Below, one piece after another: positions 39,172 through 47,236 of a stretch of 64,000 nt of DNA. The stretch comes from Lysobacter_K sp043738095. GTDB lineage: Bacteria; Pseudomonadota; Gammaproteobacteria; Xanthomonadales; Xanthomonadaceae. The notes beneath the pieces are model-generated. The model was given only the letters and a program-made list of their open reading frames with translations. It did not search any database and was not told the origin of the DNA. Both the position numbers and the translations under genes were made by a program. Within the stretch, counting starts at the first letter, position 1, and every line of letters begins with the position of its first letter. Location: the NCBI GenBank assembly GCA_043738095.1, contig JAYSZI010000064.1:1-64000 (forward strand), written 5' to 3'.

Positions 39172-40852
39172 GCACCGATTGTGCCCGCTGCCGACACGTC
39201 GGAGCCAGCGCGTCGGAATTCAGCAACCACCATTCGCGCCGGTTATAGATCCCCATGTTCACTGCCCGGGGGAGCGCGACACAGGCATCCAATACGGCGC
39301 GCTCGACCAGCAACCAGCGCCGCTGCGGCGCCAGGGCCTGCCACGCGCGCGCATCCCGAAGCTGTTCGGGGCCGGGGCGCTTGAATCCAAACGTCATCGC
39401 CTTGCGATCGGCCATCAGCAGGTTCTGCTCCTTCCATGCCACTAGGCCAAGTTCGGCATCCGGGCCGATGCGCTGCCCGGTGCGCACCATCAAGCCACGC
39501 GCCGAGCTCGCATCGTTGAGCAACGGGTAGCCGATCAGGCTGTAACCGACCCACAAACCCGCCAGCGTCGCGAGCAGCGCCGGCACGCCACCGCGCAACC
39601 GGAACCACAGCAGCGCGGCCACACCGAATGCGCCAATCGCTGCGAGCATTGCACCGAGTGCGTTACCCCCATCGGCGATGCCGCGGGCCGCATCGAGTTT
39701 GCGTTCGAATCCAGGCTCGCCGAACACCACCAGCAGTCCCGCGACCAGCGTCACCGCGGCGAGCACCGCGGCGAATGCGAACGCGAGCCGGCGCGGCCAC
39801 GGCCGCGCCAGGATCGCGGGCAACCACGGCCCCAACGCCAGGCACAGCATCGGCAACGCCGGCAGGATGTAGACCTCGCGCTTGCCCGCGCTGATGCTGA
39901 AGAACAGCAGCACCAAGGCTACCCACGCCAGCGGCAGCAGCACGCGCGCATCGCGCTCGCGCAGCGACTCGCGCCACGGCTTGAGCGCCCACGGCAACGC
40001 TAGTACGAGCGGCAGCCATTGGGTCAGCATCACCACGAGGAAGTACCAAGGCGGCTGGTAGTGATGGGTCGGATTCGCGTAGCGTCCGGCGGTCTGCCGC
40101 AGCAGGATGTTGTCGGCATACGCATCCAGCGCCGGGTCGCCGCTGGCGTGCACCGCAAGCAACATCGGCACCAGCCACGCCGTCAGCGGCAGCAACAACG
40201 CCAGCGGACCGAGCCAGAACTTCGCTTCGCTCGCTCGCATCCGCGTGAGCCCCGGCCAGCCGCGCCATTGCGCCCACACCGCCGGCAGCAGCACCAGCAA
40301 CGCCACTACGCCGACGCCTTTTGTGATCACCCCCAGCCCCGCCGCAAACCAGCCCAGCGTCCACATCTGCCAGTCCGGTCCGCGCAGCAGATGGCGCAAC
40401 AGTGCGTACACCGACAACGTGATCCAGCACGTCACCAGCGGGTCGATCTGCGCGCGCTTGGCCTGGAAGGTGAACTGCAATGCGAACAGCAAGCCCCAAG
40501 CCGCGTACGCACCGGCTTGCGGCGTCCACAAGCGACGACCGAGGTCGCGCACCAGCCACAGCGTGCCGAGGGCGGCTAGCAGCGATGGCAGCAAGAACGC
40601 AAGGCGCAGGTTGCCCGTCAGCGCATAGAACGTGGCTTGGATCCACATGAACAATGGCGGCTTGTCGGGGTACAGCTCGTCGCCACGCATCGGGAATAGC
40701 CACTGCCCGCTCTCGACCATCTGCCGCGCGACCAGGGCAAAACGCGGCTCGTCTGCGGGCCACGGATCGCGCAGGCCAAGCCCGGCGCCGAGCACGAGCA
40801 CGGCGATGAGCCAGAACAGCCAGGCATCACGGGATTCTTGGATTTTCAGCAT
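39164..40852 (-). CDS. ArnT-like GT39 glycosyltransferase (polyprenyl-phosphate sugar transferase)
   Basis: A 562-residue integral membrane protein with about 10-12 hydrophobic helices over its first 430 residues and a soluble C-terminal domain. The first periplasmic loop has the acidic pair in DPWPADEPRFALVARQM, followed by YPDKPPLFMW, both hallmarks of the ArnT/PMT (GT39/GT83) group. Such enzymes transfer a sugar from undecaprenyl phosphate to a periplasmic acceptor; for ArnT this is aminoarabinose onto lipid A, giving polymyxin resistance. There is no adjacent arn operon here, so the sugar may differ. It is the first gene of the operon with the GT4-like gene and methyltransferase. Confidence 0.9.
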   Translation of the reverse strand: MLKIQESRDAWLFWLIAVLVLGAGLGLRDPWPADEPRFALVARQMVESGQWLFPMRGDELYPDKPPLFMWIQATFYALTGNLRLAFLLPSLLAALGTLWLVRDLGRRLWTPQAGAYAAWGLLFALQFTFQAKRAQIDPLVTCWITLSVYALLRHLLRGPDWQMWTLGWFAAGLGVITKGVGVVALLVLLPAVWAQWRGWPGLTRMRASEAKFWLGPLALLLPLTAWLVPMLLAVHASGDPALDAYADNILLRQTAGRYANPTHHYQPPWYFLVVMLTQWLPLVLALPWALKPWRESLRERDARVLLPLAWVALVLLFFSISAGKREVYILPALPMLCLALGPWLPAILARPWPRRLAFAFAAVLAAVTLVAGLLVVFGEPGFERKLDAARGIADGGNALGAMLAAIGAFGVAALLWFRLRGGVPALLATLAGLWVGYSLIGYPLLNDASSARGLMVRTGQRIGPDAELGLVAWKEQNLLMADRKAMTFGFKRPGPEQLRDARAWQALAPQRRWLLVERAVLDACVALPRAVNMGIYNRREWWLLNSDALAPTCRQRAQSVHG

Positions 40853-40933
40853 GCGCGGATGATAGCGGGGGCGAGCCAGCCCTTTTCCGAAGCGCGGTGT
40901 CGCGTCGCTCTCCGGCAGTCGATAGTGCTAATG

Positions 40934-41195
<262 letters not shown>

Positions 41196-41206
<11 letters not shown>

Positions 41207-43013
41207 TTAGAGCCACCGGACTGCGCTCGGCTTCCACGTCGGCCGAAGGGCCATGGATACTCAACATCTGTCTTGAAACAAGCTGATGGTAGTAGCCATC
41301 GCGACAATCCATAAGCTCACGATGAGGTCCGCACTGGACTATTTCCCCGTCCCTCAATACGACCACCCGATCCGCGAAGGCAATCGTGGATAACCTGTGC
41401 GCAATGATAATAGTCGTCCGCCCCTTCATGATGTGCATCAGGGCCGCCTGGACTTTGCCCTCACTCTCTGAGTCAAGCGCACTTGTTGCCTCGTCCAGCA
41501 CGAGCAACTTCGGATCCCTCACCAGCGCCCTGGCAATCGCCACTCTCTGCTTTTGCCCACCGGAAAGCTGCATGCCGCGCGAGCCGACCAGCGTCTCGTA
41601 ACCGTCCGGGAAATAACCGACAAAGTCATGGACATTGGCGTGCTTTGCGGCATCAAGCACGTCGTCGTCGCTTACGTCCGGCGACACCGAACCGTAGCGA
41701 ATATTCTCCATGATGCTCGCAGAGAACAGCGCGGGCTCCTGCTCAACAATGGCGGTCTGTCTACGCACTTCCGACAAACTCAGCTCCGACACCTTTACGT
41801 CGCCAATCAGGATGTCGCCTTTCGTTGGGGCGTAGAAGCCGAGCAACAGATTGACGACCGTGGATTTGCCCGCTCCGGAAGCTCCCACCAAGGCAATTTT
41901 CTCGCCCGGCCGAATGGTCAGGGAAAAGTTGGTGAGCGCGTTCCGCTCCGGCCGTGTCGGATAGCAAAAATCAACCGATTCGAACCGGATCTCGCCGTCA
42001 AGAGCCACCTGTTCACTCGCAGAATCGACTTCTTCCTTGGGCGCACTGCCCAGTAACTCGAACACCCGATCGGTTGCGCCGACTACGCGCATCCATTCTC
42101 CCCAGAGCGCGCCCAATGTGGTCGCTGAACCAGCGGCCATGCCCGCGTAAAGAAGGAAGCTTGTGAACTCACCAAGACTTAAGGACTTATCGGCGACCAA
42201 TGCCCCGCCGACGAGTACCGTGACCAGCAATGCCATGCTCTGGACGAACGTTGCGCCGCCCTCAAGCCCGGAGAACAACCGGTCGCTCGCCAGCGAATAA
42301 CGCAGCGCCGAGCCCGTCGAATCGCTGAACTTCTGCTGCTCTTTGCGCTCCTGCGTGAAGGCGTGCACCAGGCGAATATTGGAAAAGACCTCCTGTGCCA
42401 GGCGCCCGCAGTAGGCCAGTCGCTCCTGTTTCATCTTGGATAGCACTCTGGCGCGGGAGCCCACCCATCTCATCGAAAATACGACGAGCGGCGCTATTGC
42501 CAGTATCAGCAAGCTCAACGAAGGAGAGATCACGAACAGCATGACCGCGCCACCGACACCGATGATCGCCGTCTGCACCAGCATCGCGGCGTCGACCGTC
42601 AGCGCCTCTTGCAACTGCTCGATGTCCACCGACAACCGGTTGGTCAGATCCCCCACGTTCTCCGAGTCGAAAAAGCCCACGTCTTGACGAACCACAGCGC
42701 GGAAGAACGTGTTGCGCAGATCGGCGACGACCATGGAGCCCGTCGACGCGAAAAGGTAGTGCCGCAATGCAATCGCCAGAGCATGAACCAGCAGGACCGC
42801 CGCCATGCCCAGTGCCGTCCACACGATCCACGTCACATCCGTCTCGGAGACGGACTTGTCGATGAAATAGGCAACCGCGTTCGGATAGAACAGCTGGAAT
42901 GAAGCGGTAAGCAGCAGCAACAGGTAGCTGAAACACAGGCGGACGGAATACGGCCTGAGAAGGTGAAACCTGTGAAGAACCTTGGCTCCCTGAGGTGAAG
43001 TGCTGGACTTCAT
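41196..43013 (-). CDS. ABC exporter (MsbA/LmrA-type fused half-transporter) of the putative RiPP operon
   Basis: A 605-residue exporter: six membrane helices in residues 25-320, then an ATPase domain with Walker A GASGAGKST near 376, Q-loop VEQEPALFS, signature LSGGQKQR near 480, Walker B LLVLDEAT near 503 and H-loop IIAHRLSTI. It has no N-terminal C39 peptidase domain, so leader removal must be done by another protein. It is last in the operon and overlaps the thioredoxin-like gene by 4 nt (ATGA). The last few residues (LRNV) and the stop lie in a sequence that resembles an IS5-type terminal repeat, so the original C-terminus may have been altered. The likely cargo is the modified peptide encoded at the operon start. 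Confidence 0.9.
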
Positions 43014-43585
43014 TCGGTCTGGGCGGCCATTTCAAGATCCAGTTCGCGCATCTGATCCATGAAGTTCCGCCAATTTACGTCGCCAACGAAGTCACTTGCT
43101 TTCACGATCTTCTGGTTGTCGATGAACACGTAGAACGGCGACCCGTTTCTGGGGTTTAGTAGGCGCCTGGTCTTCTTGTCCACCACCACGACGTGATCGA
43201 ACAACGGCGTCGCGCCCAGAAACTTGCGGACGCCGGCCTCGCCCTCCATCGCGACGATGAGCAGTTCAATTCCGGCTCGGCGGACGGCCGGCAGAATCTG
43301 CATCAACTCGGGCAATTTCTTTCGGCAGTCGCCGCAGCCCGAGGACAGAAAGACCAGGACAATCGAAGCATTGCCTGCGACCGACTCCGAGGACACCATC
43401 GCTCCATTCCCCAGCCGCTTTCCCGAAAATGGCGGGACAGGCATGTCCAGTTCAAGCGTGAATGGCAGATCCTGCGGCTCTGGTGCCTCCCGGACGATCG
43501 AGGCAATTCGCATCGTCAAAAACAGATTCAGCGTAACCGCGGCCAGCAGCAGGATGACGAGCAGCGACAGCAGCGCATCTGTCAT
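43010..43585 (-). CDS. MauD-like membrane-anchored thioredoxin-fold protein
   Basis: A 191-residue protein with an N-terminal hydrophobic anchor (about residues 5-30) and a thioredoxin fold facing the periplasm. The redox motif is CGDC (Cys84, Cys87) in SSGCGDCRKKLPEL, and the cis-proline is Pro150 in GSPFYVFID. MauD-type proteins make or isomerise disulphides, first seen in methylamine dehydrogenase maturation. It follows the MauE-like gene by 4 nt and overlaps the exporter gene, so the redox pair is part of the same operon. In this context its client is probably the peptide with two cysteines encoded upstream. That client is inferred. Confidence 0.88.
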   Translation of the reverse strand: MTDALLSLLVILLLAAVTLNLFLTMRIASIVREAPEPQDLPFTLELDMPVPPFSGKRLGNGAMVSSESVAGNASIVLVFLSSGCGDCRKKLPELMQILPAVRRAGIELLIVAMEGEAGVRKFLGATPLFDHVVVVDKKTRRLLNPRNGSPFYVFIDNQKIVKASDFVGDVNWRNFMDQMRELDLEMAAQTE

Positions 43586-43589
43586 GGCG

Positions 43590-44105
43590 TCACCGCAGGA
43601 GATTCCTTATTTCATGCATGCTGACGGAAACAACGAAGCACAGCGCAGCCGCGAGGAGCAACGAGATCTGTGCCCACCATCCACCCCGCATTTCGTACGG
43701 GGCATTGACGAGATAGAAGCCGGCGGCTGCGATATAACCCGCGTTCCTGAGCAGATCGATTGAAGAGATCGGATGCGTCGAGCGTCCGAAACAGCTACAA
43801 ACCACGCGCCGTCCCTTGACGATTGCCTCCAACATCACGGCGCTGAAGGCGATGAGTAGGAGTAGCGCCAGGCCCGCTCCAATGCGCCCATGGGAGCCGC
43901 CAAGCAACACGGCCAGGAATGCGAGCCATTCGACGACGACGACGCAAAAGGCAGCCTGCCTGCTGAATGCAGCGGGGACGTGGAAATCATTGGACAGAGA
44001 GGCTGCGAAGGCAGTCATGTCCATCGTCTTGGCATAGGCCGCCGACAGAAGCACGATCAGCACGAGGAGTCGACAAAGTTCGGACAGGTAGAACACCAAC
44101 TCCAT
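43590..44105 (-). CDS. MauE/DoxX-like redox-associated membrane protein
   Basis: About 171 residues with four hydrophobic helices. It carries CSCFG (Cys103 and Cys105 from the chosen start) after the third helix, the motif conserved in MauE-type proteins that pass electrons to MauD-like partners. I start at the ATG at 44105, two nt after the protease stop. An in-frame ATG at 44123, overlapping the protease gene, would add MGAELT. It sits directly before the MauD-like gene. The family is usually found with periplasmic disulphide or cofactor maturation; no methylamine dehydrogenase genes are present, so it has probably been recruited for peptide maturation. Confidence 0.85.
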   Translation of the reverse strand: MELVFYLSELCRLLVLIVLLSAAYAKTMDMTAFAASLSNDFHVPAAFSRQAAFCVVVVEWLAFLAVLLGGSHGRIGAGLALLLLIAFSAVMLEAIVKGRRVVCSCFGRSTHPISSIDLLRNAGYIAAAGFYLVNAPYEMRGGWWAQISLLLAAALCFVVSVSMHEIRNLLR

Positions 44106-44107
44106 TG

Positions 44108-44971
44108 TCAGCTCAGCTCCCATTCTTGCCAGCGCCCAGGAAAATCATCGCTTCGACGCCGGGCACAGGCCCCGTGGCTCGTAGCAACGATCGCGTCGAC
44201 CCAATCGTCGTCCGCCGACGCGCGCGCCCCCGGGCCCACTATCCCGCGCAGTTCTCGTGAAATCGGCCACATCAGATCTTCGATTTCCCGATCGGTCTTG
44301 ACCGGCAACCCGAGCGCCAACAGGTCACCACGGGTAAGCGCGAACGTATGGGAATGGAAGCCAAAGATAAGCTTGTCGGCGATTTCCTTTCGCAAAGCTT
44401 CGTCGCGCATGTGAAGTGCAAGCAACTCTGCACAAATATCCTGCATCTCCAGCGTCGACCGGTAGAACGACGTCAATGTGCTGGGAAAGACATTTTCACA
44501 GAGTACTGCCAGGGAACGAGCCTTGGCTTCCTGCGGTTCAAGTCCAAACCACGCCACGCCCATTTCACCAAAAAGGCGCAAATCCTGCGCAGACAGCGCT
44601 AGCGGACCGTTGTCGCCGCCACCGCGAGCCGATGAGAGCAGTGGGTCGATTGGCGAAAATATGGCCAACGGCCCCGCAATGATCTCATCAGCGGATAGTG
44701 CGGCGACTGTGCCGGCGGATTCGCAGTAGTGCGGGACCAGAAAACACACCCGCTCGGAAAACTCCCTCAACAGGAGCGCGATACGTCGCGCTGCGTTTAC
44801 GATCCCGCCGCGACTATGGAACACCACGTCCAGCTGTCGACACTGCCCAAGTCGTGACAATGCTTCATACAGCGATGGCAGCATGTCTATCTCAAGCTGG
44901 GACGACGCGAACACCAGCACCCGGCTCCGCCTGCTGGCTTCGATTCTTTCAATGCCGTCTCGAATCGACAA
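44108..44971 (-). CDS. SDH/ClpP-fold serine protease (PF01972-like), candidate leader peptidase
   Basis: A 287-residue protein with a crotonase/ClpP-like fold. HSRGG (residues 52-56) forms the oxyanion strand, the likely nucleophile is Ser85 in HYCESAGTVAALSADEI, and FSPIDPLLS and HSHTFALTRGDLLALGL follow, the pattern of the serine dehydrogenase proteinase family related to SppA. There is no signal peptide or anchor, so it is probably cytosolic. It begins 4 nt after the ATP-grasp gene. Because the exporter has no peptidase domain, this enzyme is the best candidate to remove the leader. It could instead be a quality-control or immunity protease. The active lysine was not identified. Confidence 0.82.
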   Translation of the reverse strand: MSIRDGIERIEASRRSRVLVFASSQLEIDMLPSLYEALSRLGQCRQLDVVFHSRGGIVNAARRIALLLREFSERVCFLVPHYCESAGTVAALSADEIIAGPLAIFSPIDPLLSSARGGGDNGPLALSAQDLRLFGEMGVAWFGLEPQEAKARSLAVLCENVFPSTLTSFYRSTLEMQDICAELLALHMRDEALRKEIADKLIFGFHSHTFALTRGDLLALGLPVKTDREIEDLMWPISRELRGIVGPGARASADDDWVDAIVATSHGACARRRSDDFPGRWQEWELS

Positions 44972-44975
44972 GTGA

Positions 44976-45986
44976 TTACCCCGCGGCCGCCGCGGCTTCG
45001 GCGAGAAGCAGATCAGACACCGCGTCGGTCATCTTCAACGCCGGCACGAGCTGCTCCACAAACAGGAACTGACCACCAGGATTGTTCTCAAGAAAGACCA
45101 GCTCATCTTGCGGAGTGACGATCAGGTCCAACGCGCCAAACTCCAAGCCGTAACTGCGGACAAAGTCCACGCAACGTGCTTCGACGTCGGCAGGAAGCGC
45201 TTCATGCTCATACGGAATCTCGACAGAAAAATTCCGGTAGTCCGTTTCTGTTCTGCTGTCGTTCTGGGAGTGGATCTTTGCGGCAAAGACCTTCTTGCCG
45301 ATTACGGTGACGCGGAGCTCGTACTTTTTCGGGATGTATTCCTGAAACAGGCACGGCAGCTCTCGAACTGCGTCGATCACCTGGAAGTGCTCATCCGATA
45401 TGCGCGTCGTCGGCAGGCCCTCGAAGTTGCGGTCAGCCAGCGCCACCTCTTCTGCACACAGCGAAGGCGACGACATGGCCTTGAAGATTATTTCGCTGTC
45501 GAGCGTTTCCCTGAAGCGCCTGACGGCAGCCGGGTCGTTCGAAATAATCGAGCGCGGAACCTTGAACCCCATTCGCACGGCCCGCCGCAACTGCTCGCCT
45601 TTCCAAAGCGAACTGCGAGTGGCCAGTGGGTGACTCATCCAGTAGCAATCGAGCGAGTAGAGCAGGCTGAAGAACAGATGCTCCGTCTCTGCTTGGGCGA
45701 ACGCATACTCTTGGGCGCTGAGATCGTCGCTGGCAAAGTCGAACTTCGCCGGCTTCCGCGACCACACAGCCCCTACTTCGGCGAGCGATATTTCGTCGCT
45801 GGAAGGAAGGTGCTTCAGCGCGCCGGAAAGTCCATCCGGGCCGAATCCGATATCGACGGAAAAATCCCGTGGAAACTCGTCGAGGTTGACGCGAAACGGG
45901 ACAGCGCCCTTGTCTTTCAGCTTGAGCTCGACGATGTCGGCATGAATGTCTGAGGCATTCGTTACGATCAAGACTCTCTTGTTCAT
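44976..45986 (-). CDS. MvdD/graspetide-synthetase-like ATP-grasp ligase
   Basis: A 336-residue ATP-grasp enzyme. The N-terminal pre-ATP-grasp domain has KRVLIVTNASDIHADIVELK and VWSRKP; the ATP-binding core has LFQEYIPKKYELRVTVIG near residue 221; the metal-binding end has DLIVTPQDELVFLENNPGGQF near 298, equivalent to the EINPNGQW of microviridin ligases. Relatives activate Asp/Glu side-chain or C-terminal carboxylates of a precursor peptide by phosphorylation and join them to Ser/Thr/Lys. The gene follows a small precursor-like gene by 78 nt, with a strong hairpin between them, and is followed by protease, redox and export genes. The ring or bond it makes here cannot be told, because the putative core lacks the repeated Thr/Glu motifs of known graspetides. 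Confidence 0.88.
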   Translation of the reverse strand: MNKRVLIVTNASDIHADIVELKLKDKGAVPFRVNLDEFPRDFSVDIGFGPDGLSGALKHLPSSDEISLAEVGAVWSRKPAKFDFASDDLSAQEYAFAQAETEHLFFSLLYSLDCYWMSHPLATRSSLWKGEQLRRAVRMGFKVPRSIISNDPAAVRRFRETLDSEIIFKAMSSPSLCAEEVALADRNFEGLPTTRISDEHFQVIDAVRELPCLFQEYIPKKYELRVTVIGKKVFAAKIHSQNDSRTETDYRNFSVEIPYEHEALPADVEARCVDFVRSYGLEFGALDLIVTPQDELVFLENNPGGQFLFVEQLVPALKMTDAVSDLLLAEAAAAAG

Positions 45987-46017
45987 CTACCAATCCGTGG
46001 CCAACGACAGTATCGAG

Positions 46018-46055
46018 ATAGCAGAGAGTTTGCCTGCGCAGGGACTCTCTGCTAT
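46018..46055 (-). promoter_or_regulatory. Intercistronic hairpin between precursor and ATP-grasp genes
   Basis: Perfect 12-bp arms ATAGCAGAGAGT (46018-46029) and ACTCTCTGCTAT (46044-46055); the 14-nt loop contains the self-complementary CCTGCGCAGG. It lies 9 nt after the precursor stop and is not followed by a T run, so it is better read as an attenuator or mRNA-stabilising element than a full terminator. Such hairpins often let a peptide gene be expressed above its processing genes. Confidence 0.85.
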
Positions 46056-46064
46056 TGCCACCAA

Positions 46065-46256
46065 TTAGCAGTACACGCCACGGTCCGCGCCGTAGGTTGC
46101 ATGCGGATAGCGCACATTGCCGGGGAATCTGAAGTCGGTACAACCAGCAGCAGCCACACCTTCGCGCGCCACCCACTTGCCATCATTCTTCTGCGACTCG
46201 ACGTCCTGTTCTTTTGAAGCAACCTTGAATGCAAACAACTTTTCGTTGGATTCCAT
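46065..46256 (-). CDS. Putative RiPP precursor peptide (63 aa)
   Basis: First gene of the operon. I start at the ATG at 46256 because GGAG lies 6 nt before it; the ATG 12 nt further upstream (46268) has no ribosome site. The peptide is polar and Lys/Glu-rich for its first half (MESNEKLFAFKVASKEQ), then REGVAAAG leads to a 25-residue C-terminal part that begins with Cys39 and ends with Cys63, the last residue. That part also holds Thr40, Asp41, Thr54 and Asp58, and four aromatic residues. The two cysteines fit the adjacent MauD/MauE pair; the Asp/Thr residues could serve the ATP-grasp ligase. It has no signal peptide. I do not recognise a named family. The precursor role is inferred from size, position and neighbours. 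Confidence 0.72.
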   Translation of the reverse strand: MESNEKLFAFKVASKEQDVESQKNDGKWVAREGVAAAGCTDFRFPGNVRYPHATYGADRGVYC

Positions 46257-46281
46257 TTCAAACTCCATTTAGTAGGTTGAT

Positions 46282-46306
46282 ACTGACTCCCGTCATGGAC
46301 GTCAGT
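46282..46306. promoter_or_regulatory. Inverted repeat in the 5' leader of the putative RiPP operon
   Basis: ACTGAC (46282-46287) and GTCAGT (46301-46306) with a 13-nt spacer containing GTCATGGAC. It sits just downstream of the predicted transcription start and 26 nt above the precursor ATG, so it could be an operator or an mRNA stem-loop. Confidence 0.4.
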
Positions 46307-46313
46307 GTGGCCG

Positions 46314-46342
46314 AGTATGGGAGCCACAAAATTACGTGTCAA
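46314..46342 (-). promoter_or_regulatory. Sigma-70 promoter of the putative RiPP operon
   Basis: Minus strand TTGACA (46342-46337, perfect -35), a 17-nt spacer, then CATACT (46319-46314, four of six -10 matches). Transcription would start near 46307, about 50 nt before the precursor start codon. Confidence 0.7.
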
Positions 46343-46425
46343 CGCCAAAGGCCATGGGTTAGTAAGCGTCTAAATAGTCGCTCGGCATCGTCGACAATGT
46401 GACCTCATGACGCGCCCTACCACCG

Positions 46426-46977
46426 ATGACGCAACTGACCTTCGCCGATGCCGAGTACGCCGACAAGCGTACGCAGACACGGTGCGAAGTGTTCCTGGCC
46501 GAGATGGACCGGGTGGCGCCGTGGACCGCGTTGGGTGAGCTGATCGAGCCGCACGGACGCCGCCCGTATCCATTGGCAACCATGCTGCTGCACTTCCTTC
46601 AGAAGTGGTCTGCGCTAAGCGATCCGGCAATGGAAGAAGATCGCGCCACTGCGTCAGTTCCCGCAGTTATCGCTGCTCGACCTCGACGAGACCACGCTGC
46701 TCAACTTCTGCCACGTGGAGCGCCATGGCCTGGCGGCAAAGATGCTGACGACAGTCAGCGCCTACCTCACCAGGGCACGATGGTGGGCGCCACGATCATC
46801 CAGGCGCCTGGTTCGAGCGCGCTTGCGTCGAGCATCCGTTCCGCTTGATCAAACAGAAGTTTTGTTTCCAGAAGACGCTCTACCGCGGCCTGCGAAGAAC
46901 GGCTAGCAGTTGAACCCCCTGTTTGCGCTGTCCAACCTGCGGATGGCGCGGCGACGAAGGCTGCTATTGACAGGATA
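46426..46977 (+). pseudogene. IS5-family transposase, decayed
   Basis: Starts MTQLTFADAEYADKRTQTR as in intact IS5-group transposases and stays in frame through WSALSDPAMEE. A small deletion then shifts frame: IAPLRQFPQLSLLDLDETT and NFCHVERHGLAAKM are in another frame. Near 46785 the catalytic region reads GTMVGATIIQAPG where the usual sequence has VDATII, so the first catalytic aspartate is a glycine. A large internal deletion follows, and the tail EHPFRLIKQKFCFQKTLYRGL and NPLFALSNLRM appears at about 46820-46960 with further damage. It is not functional. It lies divergent from, and about 80 nt upstream of, the RiPP-like operon promoter. Confidence 0.88.
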
Positions 46978-46984
46978 GGTCCGT

Positions 46985-47236
46985 CAGTGACGCGGCGGAT
47001 GCCGCCCAGGGCACTCAGTTGAACGCAAAGCGATCCGAGGTCCGCGTGATCCAGCGCATTGTTCCACTGTCAGCCACATCGCCCACCGCGACTTTCCGAC
47101 TCGCCATCCATGGCTCCGTCGGAAAAACGATCGAAGGAAGTCCCCTTTTGTGGGGCGGCGCACATGGGGGTCAGAGATCAAGAACCATGGCGCGCCGCGG
47201 CACAGCACGGCCTACAAGCACACCGACGAACCCGCC
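46985..47236. other. Intergenic tail between IS5 remnant and rsmB
   Basis: No credible gene. It may be the untranslated tail of the IS5 element. A small stem CCCC-TTTTGT-GGGG lies near 47141-47154, but no clear terminal repeat was found. rsmB is read toward it from the right. Confidence 0.4.

Noticed and set aside
43590..44105. MauE/MauD genes as part of a methylamine dehydrogenase operon
   Set aside because: No mauA, mauB or other mau genes are present; the neighbours are peptide-modification and export genes.
46052..46348. An overlapping 98-codon frame across the precursor gene
   Set aside because: It is in another frame, covers the promoter and hairpin flank, and lacks a ribosome site. 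The 63-codon frame has GGAG 6 nt before its ATG.
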